Source: Caulobacter sp. NIBR2454
GTDB taxonomy: Bacteria; Pseudomonadota; Alphaproteobacteria; Caulobacterales; Caulobacteraceae
Direction: 5' to 3'
Length of the DNA: 64,000 nucleotides
NCBI RefSeq assembly: GCF_027474405.1
Contig: NZ_CP114871.1
Span: 1,807,001 to 1,871,000 of the forward strand
The position numbers and the translations under genes were made by a program. Shown piece by piece: positions 49,050 to 56,521 of the stretch. The notes under the pieces are model-generated. The model made no database searches and was not told the origin of the DNA. It saw only the letters and a list, made by a program, of their open reading frames with translations. Numbering within the stretch: position 1 is the first letter of the stretch; every line of letters begins with the position of its first letter.

Positions 49050-50687
49050 CTACTTGTCGCCGCGATCGGCCTTTTGCTTGTCGACCATGGCCTTCACGTC
49101 GGCCAGCAGGGCCTTGGCGTCGTAGGCGACGCCGCGGGTGACGGTCCATTTGACGCCGCCGACCGTCTCGATCTTGTTCTCCGGGCTCAGGCGCTGGTGG
49201 CCCGTGCCGTAGAGGGTCTTGAAGTTGGCTAGCGGATTCTCCGGCGTGATCACCAGATCGGCGCTGTAGCCAGGTTTGACGATGCCGAAGGTGGGGGCCT
49301 CGCGCTTGGGATCGGCCAGGGTTTGGGCGCCGTTGATGGTGGCGGCCTGGATAACCTCCAGCGGGGTGAAGCCGGCCTCTTGCAGCAGCTCCAGCTCCTC
49401 GATGTAGCCAAAGCCGTAGAGCTTCCAGATGAAGCCGCTGTCCGAGCCGGTCGTGACCCGCCCGCCCATGTTCTTGTAGTCGTTCATCAGCCGCATGAAG
49501 CGGCTATAGAAATTGCGCCACGCCACCTCGTTGCTGGTGGTCCAGTCGAAGAAGTAGCTGCCGTGGTTGTCGCGGGTGGACTGGTAGTAGTCCTTCAGGG
49601 TCGGCAGGGTGTAGGTCGAGTGCCAGTCGGCGTTCTTGGCCTTCATCAGGTCGCGCGAGGCGGCGTAGATGGTCATGGTGGGGTCGAAGTTGACGCCCGC
49701 GGCCTTCTGACCCTTCAGGTACTCGAACCAGGCGTCGGAGCCGGGCTCAATCTCGTCCCAGATTTCGGCCGCTTCGCCAAAGCGCTTGGCCTCATCATAG
49801 AAGTTGTAGTCGGTGGGGTACTTCTGCAGCCGCCCATTGGAGAGCAGCGACTCAAAGTGGCCGTAGAAGTGGGTGACCGTGCCAAGGCCGGCCTCGCCCA
49901 TCTGCTTGGCGTTCAGGCTGGCCACGCCTGGCTGGGCGATGTGGGCGACGGTGCCCATGCCCACCTTCTTGGCCTCGTCGATGGCGGCGAGAAGCACTTC
50001 GGGCGTCTCGTCGTTCCAGCCGAAAAACTTGATGCCGTCGATATTGTTCTTGGACGCCCACTGCACCCAGGCGCGGGCCTTGTCCGGGCCGGTGATGCGG
50101 CCCCCGGTCCAGCCCGACCCGATGGTCTGATAGTTGTAGATGCGCGGCGCGACGATCTCGCCTCGGGCGCTGCGGTTCTTTTCCGACGACGCGATGGCCT
50201 GGGGCGCCAGGCTGACACCTCGCACCGTGGTGACGCCGTGGGCGAGCCACAGCTTGTAGACATACTCCAGGTCGGCGGCCTTCTGCGGGGTGCCCGCGTG
50301 GGCGTGCATGTCGACAAAGCCGGGCAGGGCGTACATGCCGGTGGCGTCGATCTCATGGTCGGCGTCGCGCGGCTCGCGATTAGGTTTGAGCGGCAGGCCC
50401 GGCCAGCCGGCCTGCAGCACATCGGTGATCTTGTCGTTCTCGATGACGATATCGACCGGGCCGCGCGGCGGGGCGCCGGTGCCGTCCACCAGGGTCACGC
50501 CCCGGATCACCATTTTTCGGTAGGGACCAAAGCCTTCGCCGCTCTTGCGGGCCGGAGCCGGATTGAGCGAGGCGCGGACGGGCGCGGCGGCCGGTTCGGC
50601 GGCGGCATGGGCAAGGGCCGGAGCGGCCGTGCAGGCCATGAGCGCGGCGGCGCCGACGCCGGCCAGCAGCGAAACAAGATTACGCAT
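49050..50687 (-). CDS. Exported metal-dependent amidohydrolase
   Basis: 545 residues from ATG 50687, with GGGGGAACT directly before it. A signal peptide ends near APALAH. The amidohydrolase TIM barrel carries the HxH metal pair in LPGFVDMHAHAGTP, a VAHIAQPG His strand, a GSDSGFIW Asp strand and a C-terminal composite sheet with SADLVITPENPL. It resembles imidazolonepropionase-like and prolidase-type enzymes; the substrate is unknown. It ends convergent with the ROK gene, four bases apart. Confidence 0.88.
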   Translation of the reverse strand: MRNLVSLLAGVGAAALMACTAAPALAHAAAEPAAAPVRASLNPAPARKSGEGFGPYRKMVIRGVTLVDGTGAPPRGPVDIVIENDKITDVLQAGWPGLPLKPNREPRDADHEIDATGMYALPGFVDMHAHAGTPQKAADLEYVYKLWLAHGVTTVRGVSLAPQAIASSEKNRSARGEIVAPRIYNYQTIGSGWTGGRITGPDKARAWVQWASKNNIDGIKFFGWNDETPEVLLAAIDEAKKVGMGTVAHIAQPGVASLNAKQMGEAGLGTVTHFYGHFESLLSNGRLQKYPTDYNFYDEAKRFGEAAEIWDEIEPGSDAWFEYLKGQKAAGVNFDPTMTIYAASRDLMKAKNADWHSTYTLPTLKDYYQSTRDNHGSYFFDWTTSNEVAWRNFYSRFMRLMNDYKNMGGRVTTGSDSGFIWKLYGFGYIEELELLQEAGFTPLEVIQAATINGAQTLADPKREAPTFGIVKPGYSADLVITPENPLANFKTLYGTGHQRLSPENKIETVGGVKWTVTRGVAYDAKALLADVKAMVDKQKADRGDK

Positions 50688-50823
50688 AGTTCCCCCAAAA
50701 CTTGGCCGAACCCCCGTCCGGCGCGGGGACGATAGCGGCCCGGCGGCGGGACGCAACCGAGGATCATTGCCAGGCGCGGAGGTCGTGATAGCGTTGCTTT
50801 AAAATACCAACTCGGAGGGCGCC

Positions 50824-51207
50824 TTGGCCAAGCTCAACTATTTCACCGTCGGCTCCAACAGGCTGGAGGACGCCAAGGCGTTCTACGACGCGCTTTTGGG
50901 GTCAATCGAGATGAACCCCGTCTACGAACATCCTAGCGGCGGGCGTCTTTATCGCGGCAAGGGCGTGGGCATGTTCGGCGTGCTTGGCCCATTCGATGGC
51001 GGCGAGGCCTGCATCGGCAACGGGACCATGGCGGGCTTTGGGTTCGATACCCAGGCCGAGGTCGACGCCTTTCATGCCAAGGCGCTTGCGCTTGGGGGCG
51101 TGTGCGACGGCGCGCCGGGCGAACGCATGCCCGGCATGTACTTCGCCTATTTCCGCGACCTGGATGGCAACAAGCTGTGCGCCTACAACCTCAGCCGGCC
51201 GAGCTGA
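50824..51207 (+). CDS. VOC-superfamily (glyoxalase/bleomycin resistance-like) protein
   Basis: 127 residues from TTG 50824, with GGAGG five bases upstream. Two beta-alpha-beta-beta-beta halves give the VOC fold: KLNYFTVGSNRLEDAKAFYDALLG and FAYFRDLDGNKLCAYNL are typical start and end strands. The metal-binding residues are only partly recognisable, so the reaction is unassigned. Its last 17 bases overlap the convergent ybaK gene. Confidence 0.85.
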   Translation: MAKLNYFTVGSNRLEDAKAFYDALLGSIEMNPVYEHPSGGRLYRGKGVGMFGVLGPFDGGEACIGNGTMAGFGFDTQAEVDAFHAKALALGGVCDGAPGERMPGMYFAYFRDLDGNKLCAYNLSRPS

Positions 51208-51670
51208 CCGCGGCCGCCCTGGCGTCCAGGGCGGCGATCAGGTCGGCGGGCTTGAGCCGCACCTGAAGGCCCCGCTGGCCGCCGTTGACGAAGACCTCGT
51301 CGAAGACTTGAGCATCGGCTTCGACGACGGTGGGCACCTTGCGCTTTTGGCCAAAGGGGCTGATTCCGCCGACCTTGAAGCCGGTCAGGCGCTCGGCCTC
51401 GGGCGGCGGCATCATCTCGGCCGACTTGGCGCCCAGAGCCGCGGCCAGTCGCTTCATGCTCACCTCCCGGTCGGAAGGGATGACCACGCAGGCCGGCTTG
51501 CCGTCCGCCTTGACCATCAGGGTCTTGAGCACCCGATCCGGCGTCACGCCCATGGCCTCGGCCGCCTGCAGGCCTACGCGCTCAGCGCCGGGGTCGTACT
51601 CGTAAGTCTGAAGCGTGTAGGCGACGCCGGCATTGTCCAGGGCGAGCGTGGCGGGTGTGGTCTTGGCCAT
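51191..51670 (-). CDS. ybaK: YbaK/EbsC-family Cys-tRNA(Pro)/Cys-tRNA(Cys) deacylase
   Basis: 159 residues from ATG 51670. The editing fold of the ProX/YbaK family is shown by MGVTPDRVLKTLMVKADGKPACVVIPSDREVSMKRLAAALGAKSAEMM, containing the conserved Lys of the active site, and by the GGISPFGQKRKVPTVVEA segment. It hydrolyses Cys mischarged on tRNA(Pro), acting with prolyl-tRNA synthetase. It lies 20 bases downstream of tRNA-Ser on the same strand and may be read from that promoter. Its 3' end overlaps the VOC gene. Confidence 0.93.
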   Translation of the reverse strand: MAKTTPATLALDNAGVAYTLQTYEYDPGAERVGLQAAEAMGVTPDRVLKTLMVKADGKPACVVIPSDREVSMKRLAAALGAKSAEMMPPPEAERLTGFKVGGISPFGQKRKVPTVVEADAQVFDEVFVNGGQRGLQVRLKPADLIAALDARAAAVSSAG

Positions 51671-51689
51671 CTGGCCCTCGGGTGGCTGG

Positions 51690-51776
51690 CGGACAGGGTG
51701 GGATTCGAACCCACGGTAGGCTCTCACCTACGGCGGTTTTCAAGACCGCTGCCTTAAACCACTCGGCCACCTGTCC
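51690..51776 (-). tRNA. tRNA-Ser(UGA)
   Basis: On the minus strand the acceptor arms GGACAGG and CCTGTCC pair, the anticodon loop is CTTGAAA between GCGGT and ACCGC, giving anticodon TGA, and a long variable arm (TAGGTGAGAGCCTA) marks a class II serine tRNA. The T loop GGTTCGAATCCC is standard, and the discriminator is G at 51690 as required for serine. The CCA end is not encoded, so it is added after transcription. It reads UCA and, by wobble, other UCN codons. Confidence 0.98.
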
Positions 51777-51844
51777 TTGAGGGCGATTACGTCCTCGGGA
51801 GCGCGCCTATATCAGGGCAGGGCGAGGGGCTCCAGCGGCTTGAT

Positions 51845-51863
51845 GTTAACCACGGCGGTTAAC
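51845..51863. repeat. 19-bp perfect inverted repeat between tRNA-Ser and rlpA
   Basis: GTTAACC-ACGGC-GGTTAAC (51845-51863) is a perfect 7-bp dyad 25 bases before the rlpA start. It contains TTAA-N9-TTAAC, which resembles the CtrA box but with two extra spacer bases, so CtrA is not assured. A GATTC methylation site follows at 51880-51884. Probably a regulatory site of rlpA. Confidence 0.5.
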
Positions 51864-51888
51864 GCCCCTTAAAAACCTTTGATTCACC

Positions 51889-52875
51889 ATGACGGGCATG
51901 ATCGCTCGTCTTCCATTCGGATCTGCGCGCGCCCTGGCCGCCGTGCTCCTGGCGACCGCGGGCCTGGCGGCGTGCGCCACGCCCATGCCGACCAAGAACG
52001 GTCCGTCGCTGGCCAGCAAGTCGCCGCCGCCCGCGCGCGCCTGGCAGGACAAGGATGGAAAGCCGCTGCGCGGGACCATGAAGCCCTATCAGGTGCGGGG
52101 CGTCTGGTACCGACCGATGGAACAGCCAAACTATGACGAGACCGGGATCGGCTCCTGGTACGGCGAGCAGTTCCACAACCGCCACACGGCCAATGGCGAG
52201 GTCTTCGACATGGACCTGCCGTCGGCGGCCCACAAGACGCTGCCGCTGCCGTCGATCGTGGAGGTCAAGAATCTGGACAATGGCCGCACCATGCGGGTGC
52301 GCGTCAATGATCGAGGCCCCTTTGTGGGCGACAGGATCATCGACCTGTCTAAGGCTGCGGCCGACGAGTTGGGCTTCAAGAACGCGGGCGTAGCCCGGGT
52401 GCGGGTTCGCTATATCGGCCCAGCCGGCAAGCCGACGCCCTTCGATCAGCCCAAGCGCTACGCCAAGACCCCCAAGCCCGTGATGGTGGCCGCCGCGCCA
52501 CCGCCTCCGCCGCCGGCGCCGGCGATCTATACACCCCCATCGCGCGAACCGGTCTATTCCACGTCGCTGCCGCCGATCGGCTCGACGGCTAGCTATATGC
52601 CCGGTCCCACCTATTCACCGCCTCTGAGCGTCGCGCCGGGTTCGCGGGTCTATCGCGTGCAGGCCGGGGCCTTTTCCAGCCGCGCCAACGCCGAACGGGC
52701 GGTGCAACTGCTGTCTGAAGCGGGCTTGGCGATCATTGAACCCACCGATCGCGGCGGGGTGACGCTCTATCGCGTGGTCATGGGGCCTGCGCCTGACGAG
52801 ACCGCGGCGCTGGAGCTGCGCGACGCCGCCGCATCGTTCGGCTTTCCCGACGCGACGGTGCTGAAGCCGTTCTAG
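51889..52875 (+). CDS. rlpA: RlpA-family septal lytic-transglycosylase-like lipoprotein
   Basis: 328 residues. Lipobox LAAC puts lipid on Cys29. The double-psi beta-barrel (about 80-180) has GIGSWYGEQFHNRHTANGEVFD, with the Glu of the active face, and VRVNDRGPFVGDRIIDLSKAAADELG. A proline-rich linker leads to a C-terminal SPOR domain (YRVQAGAFSSRANAERAVQLL, about 250-328) that binds denuded septal glycan. In Pseudomonas RlpA cleaves naked glycan; in other species it is inactive. An ATG at 51898 is an alternative start. It is the first of a run with tmk, holB and tatD. Confidence 0.94.
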   Translation: MTGMIARLPFGSARALAAVLLATAGLAACATPMPTKNGPSLASKSPPPARAWQDKDGKPLRGTMKPYQVRGVWYRPMEQPNYDETGIGSWYGEQFHNRHTANGEVFDMDLPSAAHKTLPLPSIVEVKNLDNGRTMRVRVNDRGPFVGDRIIDLSKAAADELGFKNAGVARVRVRYIGPAGKPTPFDQPKRYAKTPKPVMVAAAPPPPPPAPAIYTPPSREPVYSTSLPPIGSTASYMPGPTYSPPLSVAPGSRVYRVQAGAFSSRANAERAVQLLSEAGLAIIEPTDRGGVTLYRVVMGPAPDETAALELRDAAASFGFPDATVLKPF

Positions 52876-52915
52876 GTTCTGGACAAGGCGTGCGTTCCAG
52901 TCGATTGAACGGAGC

Positions 52916-53548
52916 GTGACGACCGGCATCTTCATCACATTCGAGGGCGGCGAGGGGGCTGGGAAATCAACCCAGATCCGTCGGTTGGCCCAACGCCTGA
53001 ATGTCGCCGGGCATGAGGTCGTCTTGACCCGTGAGCCTGGCGGCTCCGAAGGCGCGGAGGCGATCCGCGATCTGGTGTTGAATGGGCCGGCCGAGAAGTG
53101 GTCCGCCGTCACCGAAACCCTTCTCATGTACGCCGCGCGGCGCGACCACCTGGAGCGCGTGATCCGCCCTGCGCTGGAGCGCGGCTGCATCGTGCTGTGT
53201 GATCGCTTCGCCGACTCCACGCGCGCCTATCAGGGCGCCGGCGGCGACGTCGATCCAGACCTGATCGAAGCCATGGAGCGCCATGTGGTCGAAGGGGCCT
53301 GGCCAGATCTAACCCTGATCCTTGATTTGCCGGTGACCGAGGGCCTGGCGCGCGCCGCCAGCCGGGGCGGCGGCGAAGCCCGTTTCGAGTCCAAGGGGCA
53401 GGCTTTTCACGAGCGCTTGCGTGCGGCTTTCCTGGCCATCGCGGAGCGGGAGCCGGGCCGATGCGTCGTGGTCGCGGCAGATCAGTCCATCGACGCGGTG
53501 GAAGGCGCCATCTGGGCCGCGGTGGAGCCGCGGCTGAAGGCCCGCTGA
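52916..53548 (+). CDS. tmk: Thymidylate kinase
   Basis: 210 residues from GTG 52916. P-loop FEGGEGAGKSTQ, DR(x)-TREPGGSEGAEAIRDL motif, and LID segment SRGGGEARFESKG with the catalytic Arg; DRFADSTRAYQGAGG is the dTMP-binding DRY/H-type motif. It phosphorylates dTMP to dTDP, required for DNA synthesis. Its stop overlaps the holB start in a TGATG arrangement, so the two are coupled. Confidence 0.97.
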   Translation: MTTGIFITFEGGEGAGKSTQIRRLAQRLNVAGHEVVLTREPGGSEGAEAIRDLVLNGPAEKWSAVTETLLMYAARRDHLERVIRPALERGCIVLCDRFADSTRAYQGAGGDVDPDLIEAMERHVVEGAWPDLTLILDLPVTEGLARAASRGGGEARFESKGQAFHERLRAAFLAIAEREPGRCVVVAADQSIDAVEGAIWAAVEPRLKAR

Positions 53549-54549
53549 TGGCCGCGCCCCCGCACCCGCGTGACGTCTTCGCCCTGGCCGGACAGGAAGT
53601 GGCCGAGGCCAGCTTCGCCGACGCCCTGGAGCGCGAGCGGCTACACCACGCATGGCTGCTGACGGGACCCGAGGGTGTAGGGAAAGCCACCTTCGCCTAT
53701 CGCGCGGCACGACGCTTGATGGGCGCGCGGCCCTTGGGCGGCGGTCTGGGGTCGGATCCCAACGATCCTGTCTGCCGACAGATCAGCGCCCGGTCACACC
53801 CCGACCTGATGGTGCTGGAGCGCATCGGCGAAGACGGCAAGGTCCGTAAGGTGATCCCCGTCGAAGAGGCCCGTCGTCTACCGGAGTTCTTCTCGAAGGC
53901 GCCAGCAAGCTCGCCGTACCGGGTAGCCATCATCGACGCTGCTGACGACCTGAACGTCAACGCCGCCAATGCCTTGCTAAAAACTCTTGAGGAGCCTCAA
54001 GGGCGCGGCGTACTGTTCCTGATCTCCCACGCGCCGGGCAAGCTGCTGCCGACCATTCGCTCGCGTTGCCGTCGCTTGGCGATGGGCGCCGGGTCAGAGG
54101 ACGCGGCCGTCGCCATGTTAGAGGATATGGGCGTCGCCCAGGGGGAGAACGCCCTGCGTCTGGCCCGCATGGCGCGCGGCGCGCCGGGGATGGCGCTGCA
54201 GCTCGCCGCCAACGGCGCCCTGGCGGCGGACGACGCGGCGCGTGAGATTTTAATGGGCCTGCCCCAGGCCGATGAAGCCGGGCTGCTGGCCCTGGCGGAC
54301 ACCTTTCGCGGCAGCGACGGCATGCAGCGGTTCTCCGCCGTGATCGATCGCTTGGCCGACCGCATCCACGCTTTCACAGCCCGCGAGGCGGCCGAGGGGC
54401 GGGGGTTGGGATTGGATGGCTGGGCCGCCGCTTGGTCCACCCTGACGGCTCTGCCCGATAGGGTCGAGGCGGTGAACCTTGATCGGGCCGACGCCTTCTT
54501 CTCGGCAGTGCGCGAGCTTCGCGCCGCCGCCAAAATCAGAGCCTTTTGA
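53548..54549 (+). CDS. holB: DNA polymerase III delta-prime subunit
   Basis: 333 residues from ATG 53548, overlapping tmk. The AAA+ clamp-loader domain has GPEGVGKATFAYRAARRL (a P-loop with Ala-Thr in place of Thr-Thr/Ser), IIDAADDLNVNAANALLKTLEEP, the SRC motif in RSRCRRLAMG that contacts the neighbouring ATP site, and the C-terminal collar. The four-Cys zinc module of E. coli delta-prime is absent, only one Cys being present there, as is common in alphaproteobacteria. It loads the beta clamp with gamma/tau and delta. Confidence 0.93.
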   Translation: MAAPPHPRDVFALAGQEVAEASFADALERERLHHAWLLTGPEGVGKATFAYRAARRLMGARPLGGGLGSDPNDPVCRQISARSHPDLMVLERIGEDGKVRKVIPVEEARRLPEFFSKAPASSPYRVAIIDAADDLNVNAANALLKTLEEPQGRGVLFLISHAPGKLLPTIRSRCRRLAMGAGSEDAAVAMLEDMGVAQGENALRLARMARGAPGMALQLAANGALAADDAAREILMGLPQADEAGLLALADTFRGSDGMQRFSAVIDRLADRIHAFTAREAAEGRGLGLDGWAAAWSTLTALPDRVEAVNLDRADAFFSAVRELRAAAKIRAF

Positions 54550-54564
54550 GTTGCTTACCCGCCC

Positions 54565-55344
54565 ATGCTGATCGACAGCCACGTCAACCTGCACGCCCCC
54601 CAGTTCGCCGAGGACCAGGCGGAGGTCATCGATCGCGCCCGCGCGGCGGGTATCGAGCTGATGGTGACCATCAGCGATAAGGTCTCGTCCTTCGAGGCGG
54701 TACACGCCATCGCCATGGCGCATGACGACATCTGGGCGACGGTCGGGACCCACCCTCATGAAGCCAAGGAAAATCCGCAGCTTGCCGCCCAGACCCTGAT
54801 CGATCTGGCGGCGCGGCCGAAGGTGATCGGGATCGGGGAGTGTGGTCTGGATTTTCACTATGACCTGTCCCCCCGCGACGTGCAGGCCCAGGTGTTCCGC
54901 GCCCATGTGGCGGCGGCGCGACAAACTGGCCTGCCGTTGGTCGTCCACACCCGCGAGGCCGATGACATCATGGGTCAGATCCTCGAGGAGGAGCACGCCA
55001 AGGGCCCGTTCAAGCTCTTGATGCACTGCTACACCAGCGGCGCGGAGCTTGCCCGGCGGGCGGCGGCGCTGGGGGCGTGGTTTTCGGTATCGGGCATCGC
55101 CACCTTCAAGCAGGCTGAAGACGTGCGGGCGGTGATCGCCGACATGCCGGCTGACCGGATTATCGTCGAGACGGACTGCCCGTACTTGGCGCCCGTACCG
55201 ATGCGCGGGCGGCGCAATGAGCCCGCCTATCTGCCGCACATCGTCGACAAGCTGGGCGAGATCCGGGGCTGGTCGCGCGAGGAGGCCGAGCAGCGGACGG
55301 AAGATGCGTTCTTCGCCCTGTTCGACCGGATACCCCGCAAATGA
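54565..55344 (+). CDS. TatD-family metal-dependent DNase, HxN variant
   Basis: 259 residues, normal family length. The TatD barrel has GECGLDFHYD (metal Glu), VVHTREADD and MHCYTSG His strands, and VETDCPYLAPVP with the metal Asp. The first-strand HxH ligand pair is altered: residues 4-8 read DSHVN, so the second His is Asn. The other ligands are intact. TatD enzymes degrade or repair DNA ends and participate in apoptosis-like DNA degradation. It starts 15 bases after holB and overlaps the next gene as ATGA. Confidence 0.92.
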   Translation: MLIDSHVNLHAPQFAEDQAEVIDRARAAGIELMVTISDKVSSFEAVHAIAMAHDDIWATVGTHPHEAKENPQLAAQTLIDLAARPKVIGIGECGLDFHYDLSPRDVQAQVFRAHVAAARQTGLPLVVHTREADDIMGQILEEEHAKGPFKLLMHCYTSGAELARRAAALGAWFSVSGIATFKQAEDVRAVIADMPADRIIVETDCPYLAPVPMRGRRNEPAYLPHIVDKLGEIRGWSREEAEQRTEDAFFALFDRIPRK

Positions 55345-56141
55345 CCTGTATGCTGGAGCTGACGATCCTGGGTTGCGGCTCTTCCGGGGGCGTGCCGCGG
55401 GCAGATGGGAACTGGGGCGACTGCGATCCGGCCGAGCCCAGGAACCGCCGCACGCGCTGCTCGCTGCTGGCGCGCCGCAAGGGCTCCGACGAGACGACGG
55501 TCGTCATCGACACCTCGCCAGACCTTCGCGAGCAGTTCATCGCCGCCAAGGTCCGGCGAGTGGACGCCGTCCTGATGACCCACGACCATGCGGATCAGAC
55601 CCATGGCATCGACGATCTGCGGGCCTTCTTCCAGAAGCAGCGGGTCCCGATCCCGACCTTCATGGATCATCCGACCCACGCCAGCCTGGTGACCAAGTTT
55701 GACTACATCTTCCACGCCAAGGGTGGCTATCCCGCCATCTGCGAGCCTTGGGTGATCCCGCCACATGGCCAGCCCTGGTCGGTGGATGGACCGTCGGGGT
55801 CGATCCCGATCAGCACGTTCGATCTGGATCACGGCGAGATCCGTTCCGTCGGCTATCGCCTTGGAAACGCTGCCTATTGCCCTGATGTCCGCGATATTCC
55901 GGAAAGCAGCTTTTCGGCGCTGGAGGGACTGGATGTCTGGATCATCGACGCCCTGCGCTGGACGCCGCATCCGACCCACGCCCATGTCGAAAAGACCCTG
56001 GGCTGGATCGAGCGCGTGAAGCCCAAGCGCGCTATCCTGACAAACATGCACATCGATATCGACTACAACGACGTGCGCGCCAAGCTGCCGGCGGGGGTCG
56101 AGCCGGCCTACGACGGCATGGCGATCGAGATCGCCCTGTGA
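55341..56141 (+). CDS. MBL-fold metallohydrolase (PhnP/YcbX-like)
   Basis: 266 residues from ATG 55341, overlapping the TatD gene. The metallo-beta-lactamase fold has LGCGSSGGVPR at the start, as in PhnP/RNase Z-like phosphodiesterases, VIDTSPDLREQF, the metal motif THDHADQTHGIDD (81-86: HDHADQ instead of the usual HxHxDH), and LDHGEIRSVGYRLGN. The last metal His is thus Gln86. Phosphodiesterase activity on cyclic or nucleotide substrates is plausible. Overlaps the DUF4440 gene at its end. Confidence 0.9.
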   Translation: MTCMLELTILGCGSSGGVPRADGNWGDCDPAEPRNRRTRCSLLARRKGSDETTVVIDTSPDLREQFIAAKVRRVDAVLMTHDHADQTHGIDDLRAFFQKQRVPIPTFMDHPTHASLVTKFDYIFHAKGGYPAICEPWVIPPHGQPWSVDGPSGSIPISTFDLDHGEIRSVGYRLGNAAYCPDVRDIPESSFSALEGLDVWIIDALRWTPHPTHAHVEKTLGWIERVKPKRAILTNMHIDIDYNDVRAKLPAGVEPAYDGMAIEIAL

Positions 56142-56521
56142 ACGAGGCGGCCGAAACCCTGATCCGGGCGCGGCGGCGAATGAGCAACGAGGCCATCGCC
56201 AAGCACGACGCAGCCAAGCTGCGCGGCTTCTTTGCTCCCGACGTGAAGGTGATCGTCGGTGACGGGTCGCTGATCACTGGCGTGGACGAGCTGATCGCCG
56301 CCTTCAAGAGCCAGTTCAAGGATCCGGCGTTTGTCGCCTATGTCCGCACGCCCTCGAAAATCACGATCGACCTGTCCGGCGACCGCGCGGCCGAGGAGGG
56401 GCGGTGGGTCGCCGACTGGCAAGGTGAAAACGGCCTGTCTGGGCCATACCTAGCCGGATGGAGTAGGATCGACGGGCGCTGGATGATCGATTCCGAGCTC
56501 TATGTGACGATCGACGCCTAA
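56138..56521 (+). CDS. DUF4440/SnoaL-like NTF2-fold protein
   Basis: 127 residues from GTG 56138, overlapping the MBL gene stop (GTGA). The cone-shaped NTF2 fold is indicated by NEAIAKHDAAKLRGFFAPDVKVIVGDGSLITGVDELIAAFKSQF and the C-terminal WQGENGLSGPYLAGWSRIDGRWMIDSELYV strands. Such proteins are often enzymes or scaffolds for small-molecule ligands; nothing here fixes the ligand. Last gene of the rlpA-tmk-holB-tatD run; its stop interlocks with the amino acid permease over 56518-56521. Confidence 0.82.
   Translation: MNEAAETLIRARRRMSNEAIAKHDAAKLRGFFAPDVKVIVGDGSLITGVDELIAAFKSQFKDPAFVAYVRTPSKITIDLSGDRAAEEGRWVADWQGENGLSGPYLAGWSRIDGRWMIDSELYVTIDA

Noticed and set aside
26454..51813. Identical 13-mer GCGCGCCTATATC before sdhE and near tRNA-Ser as a shared promoter element
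   Set aside because: Two identical 13-mers are expected by chance in 64 kb, and no good -35 element is found at a suitable distance in either place.
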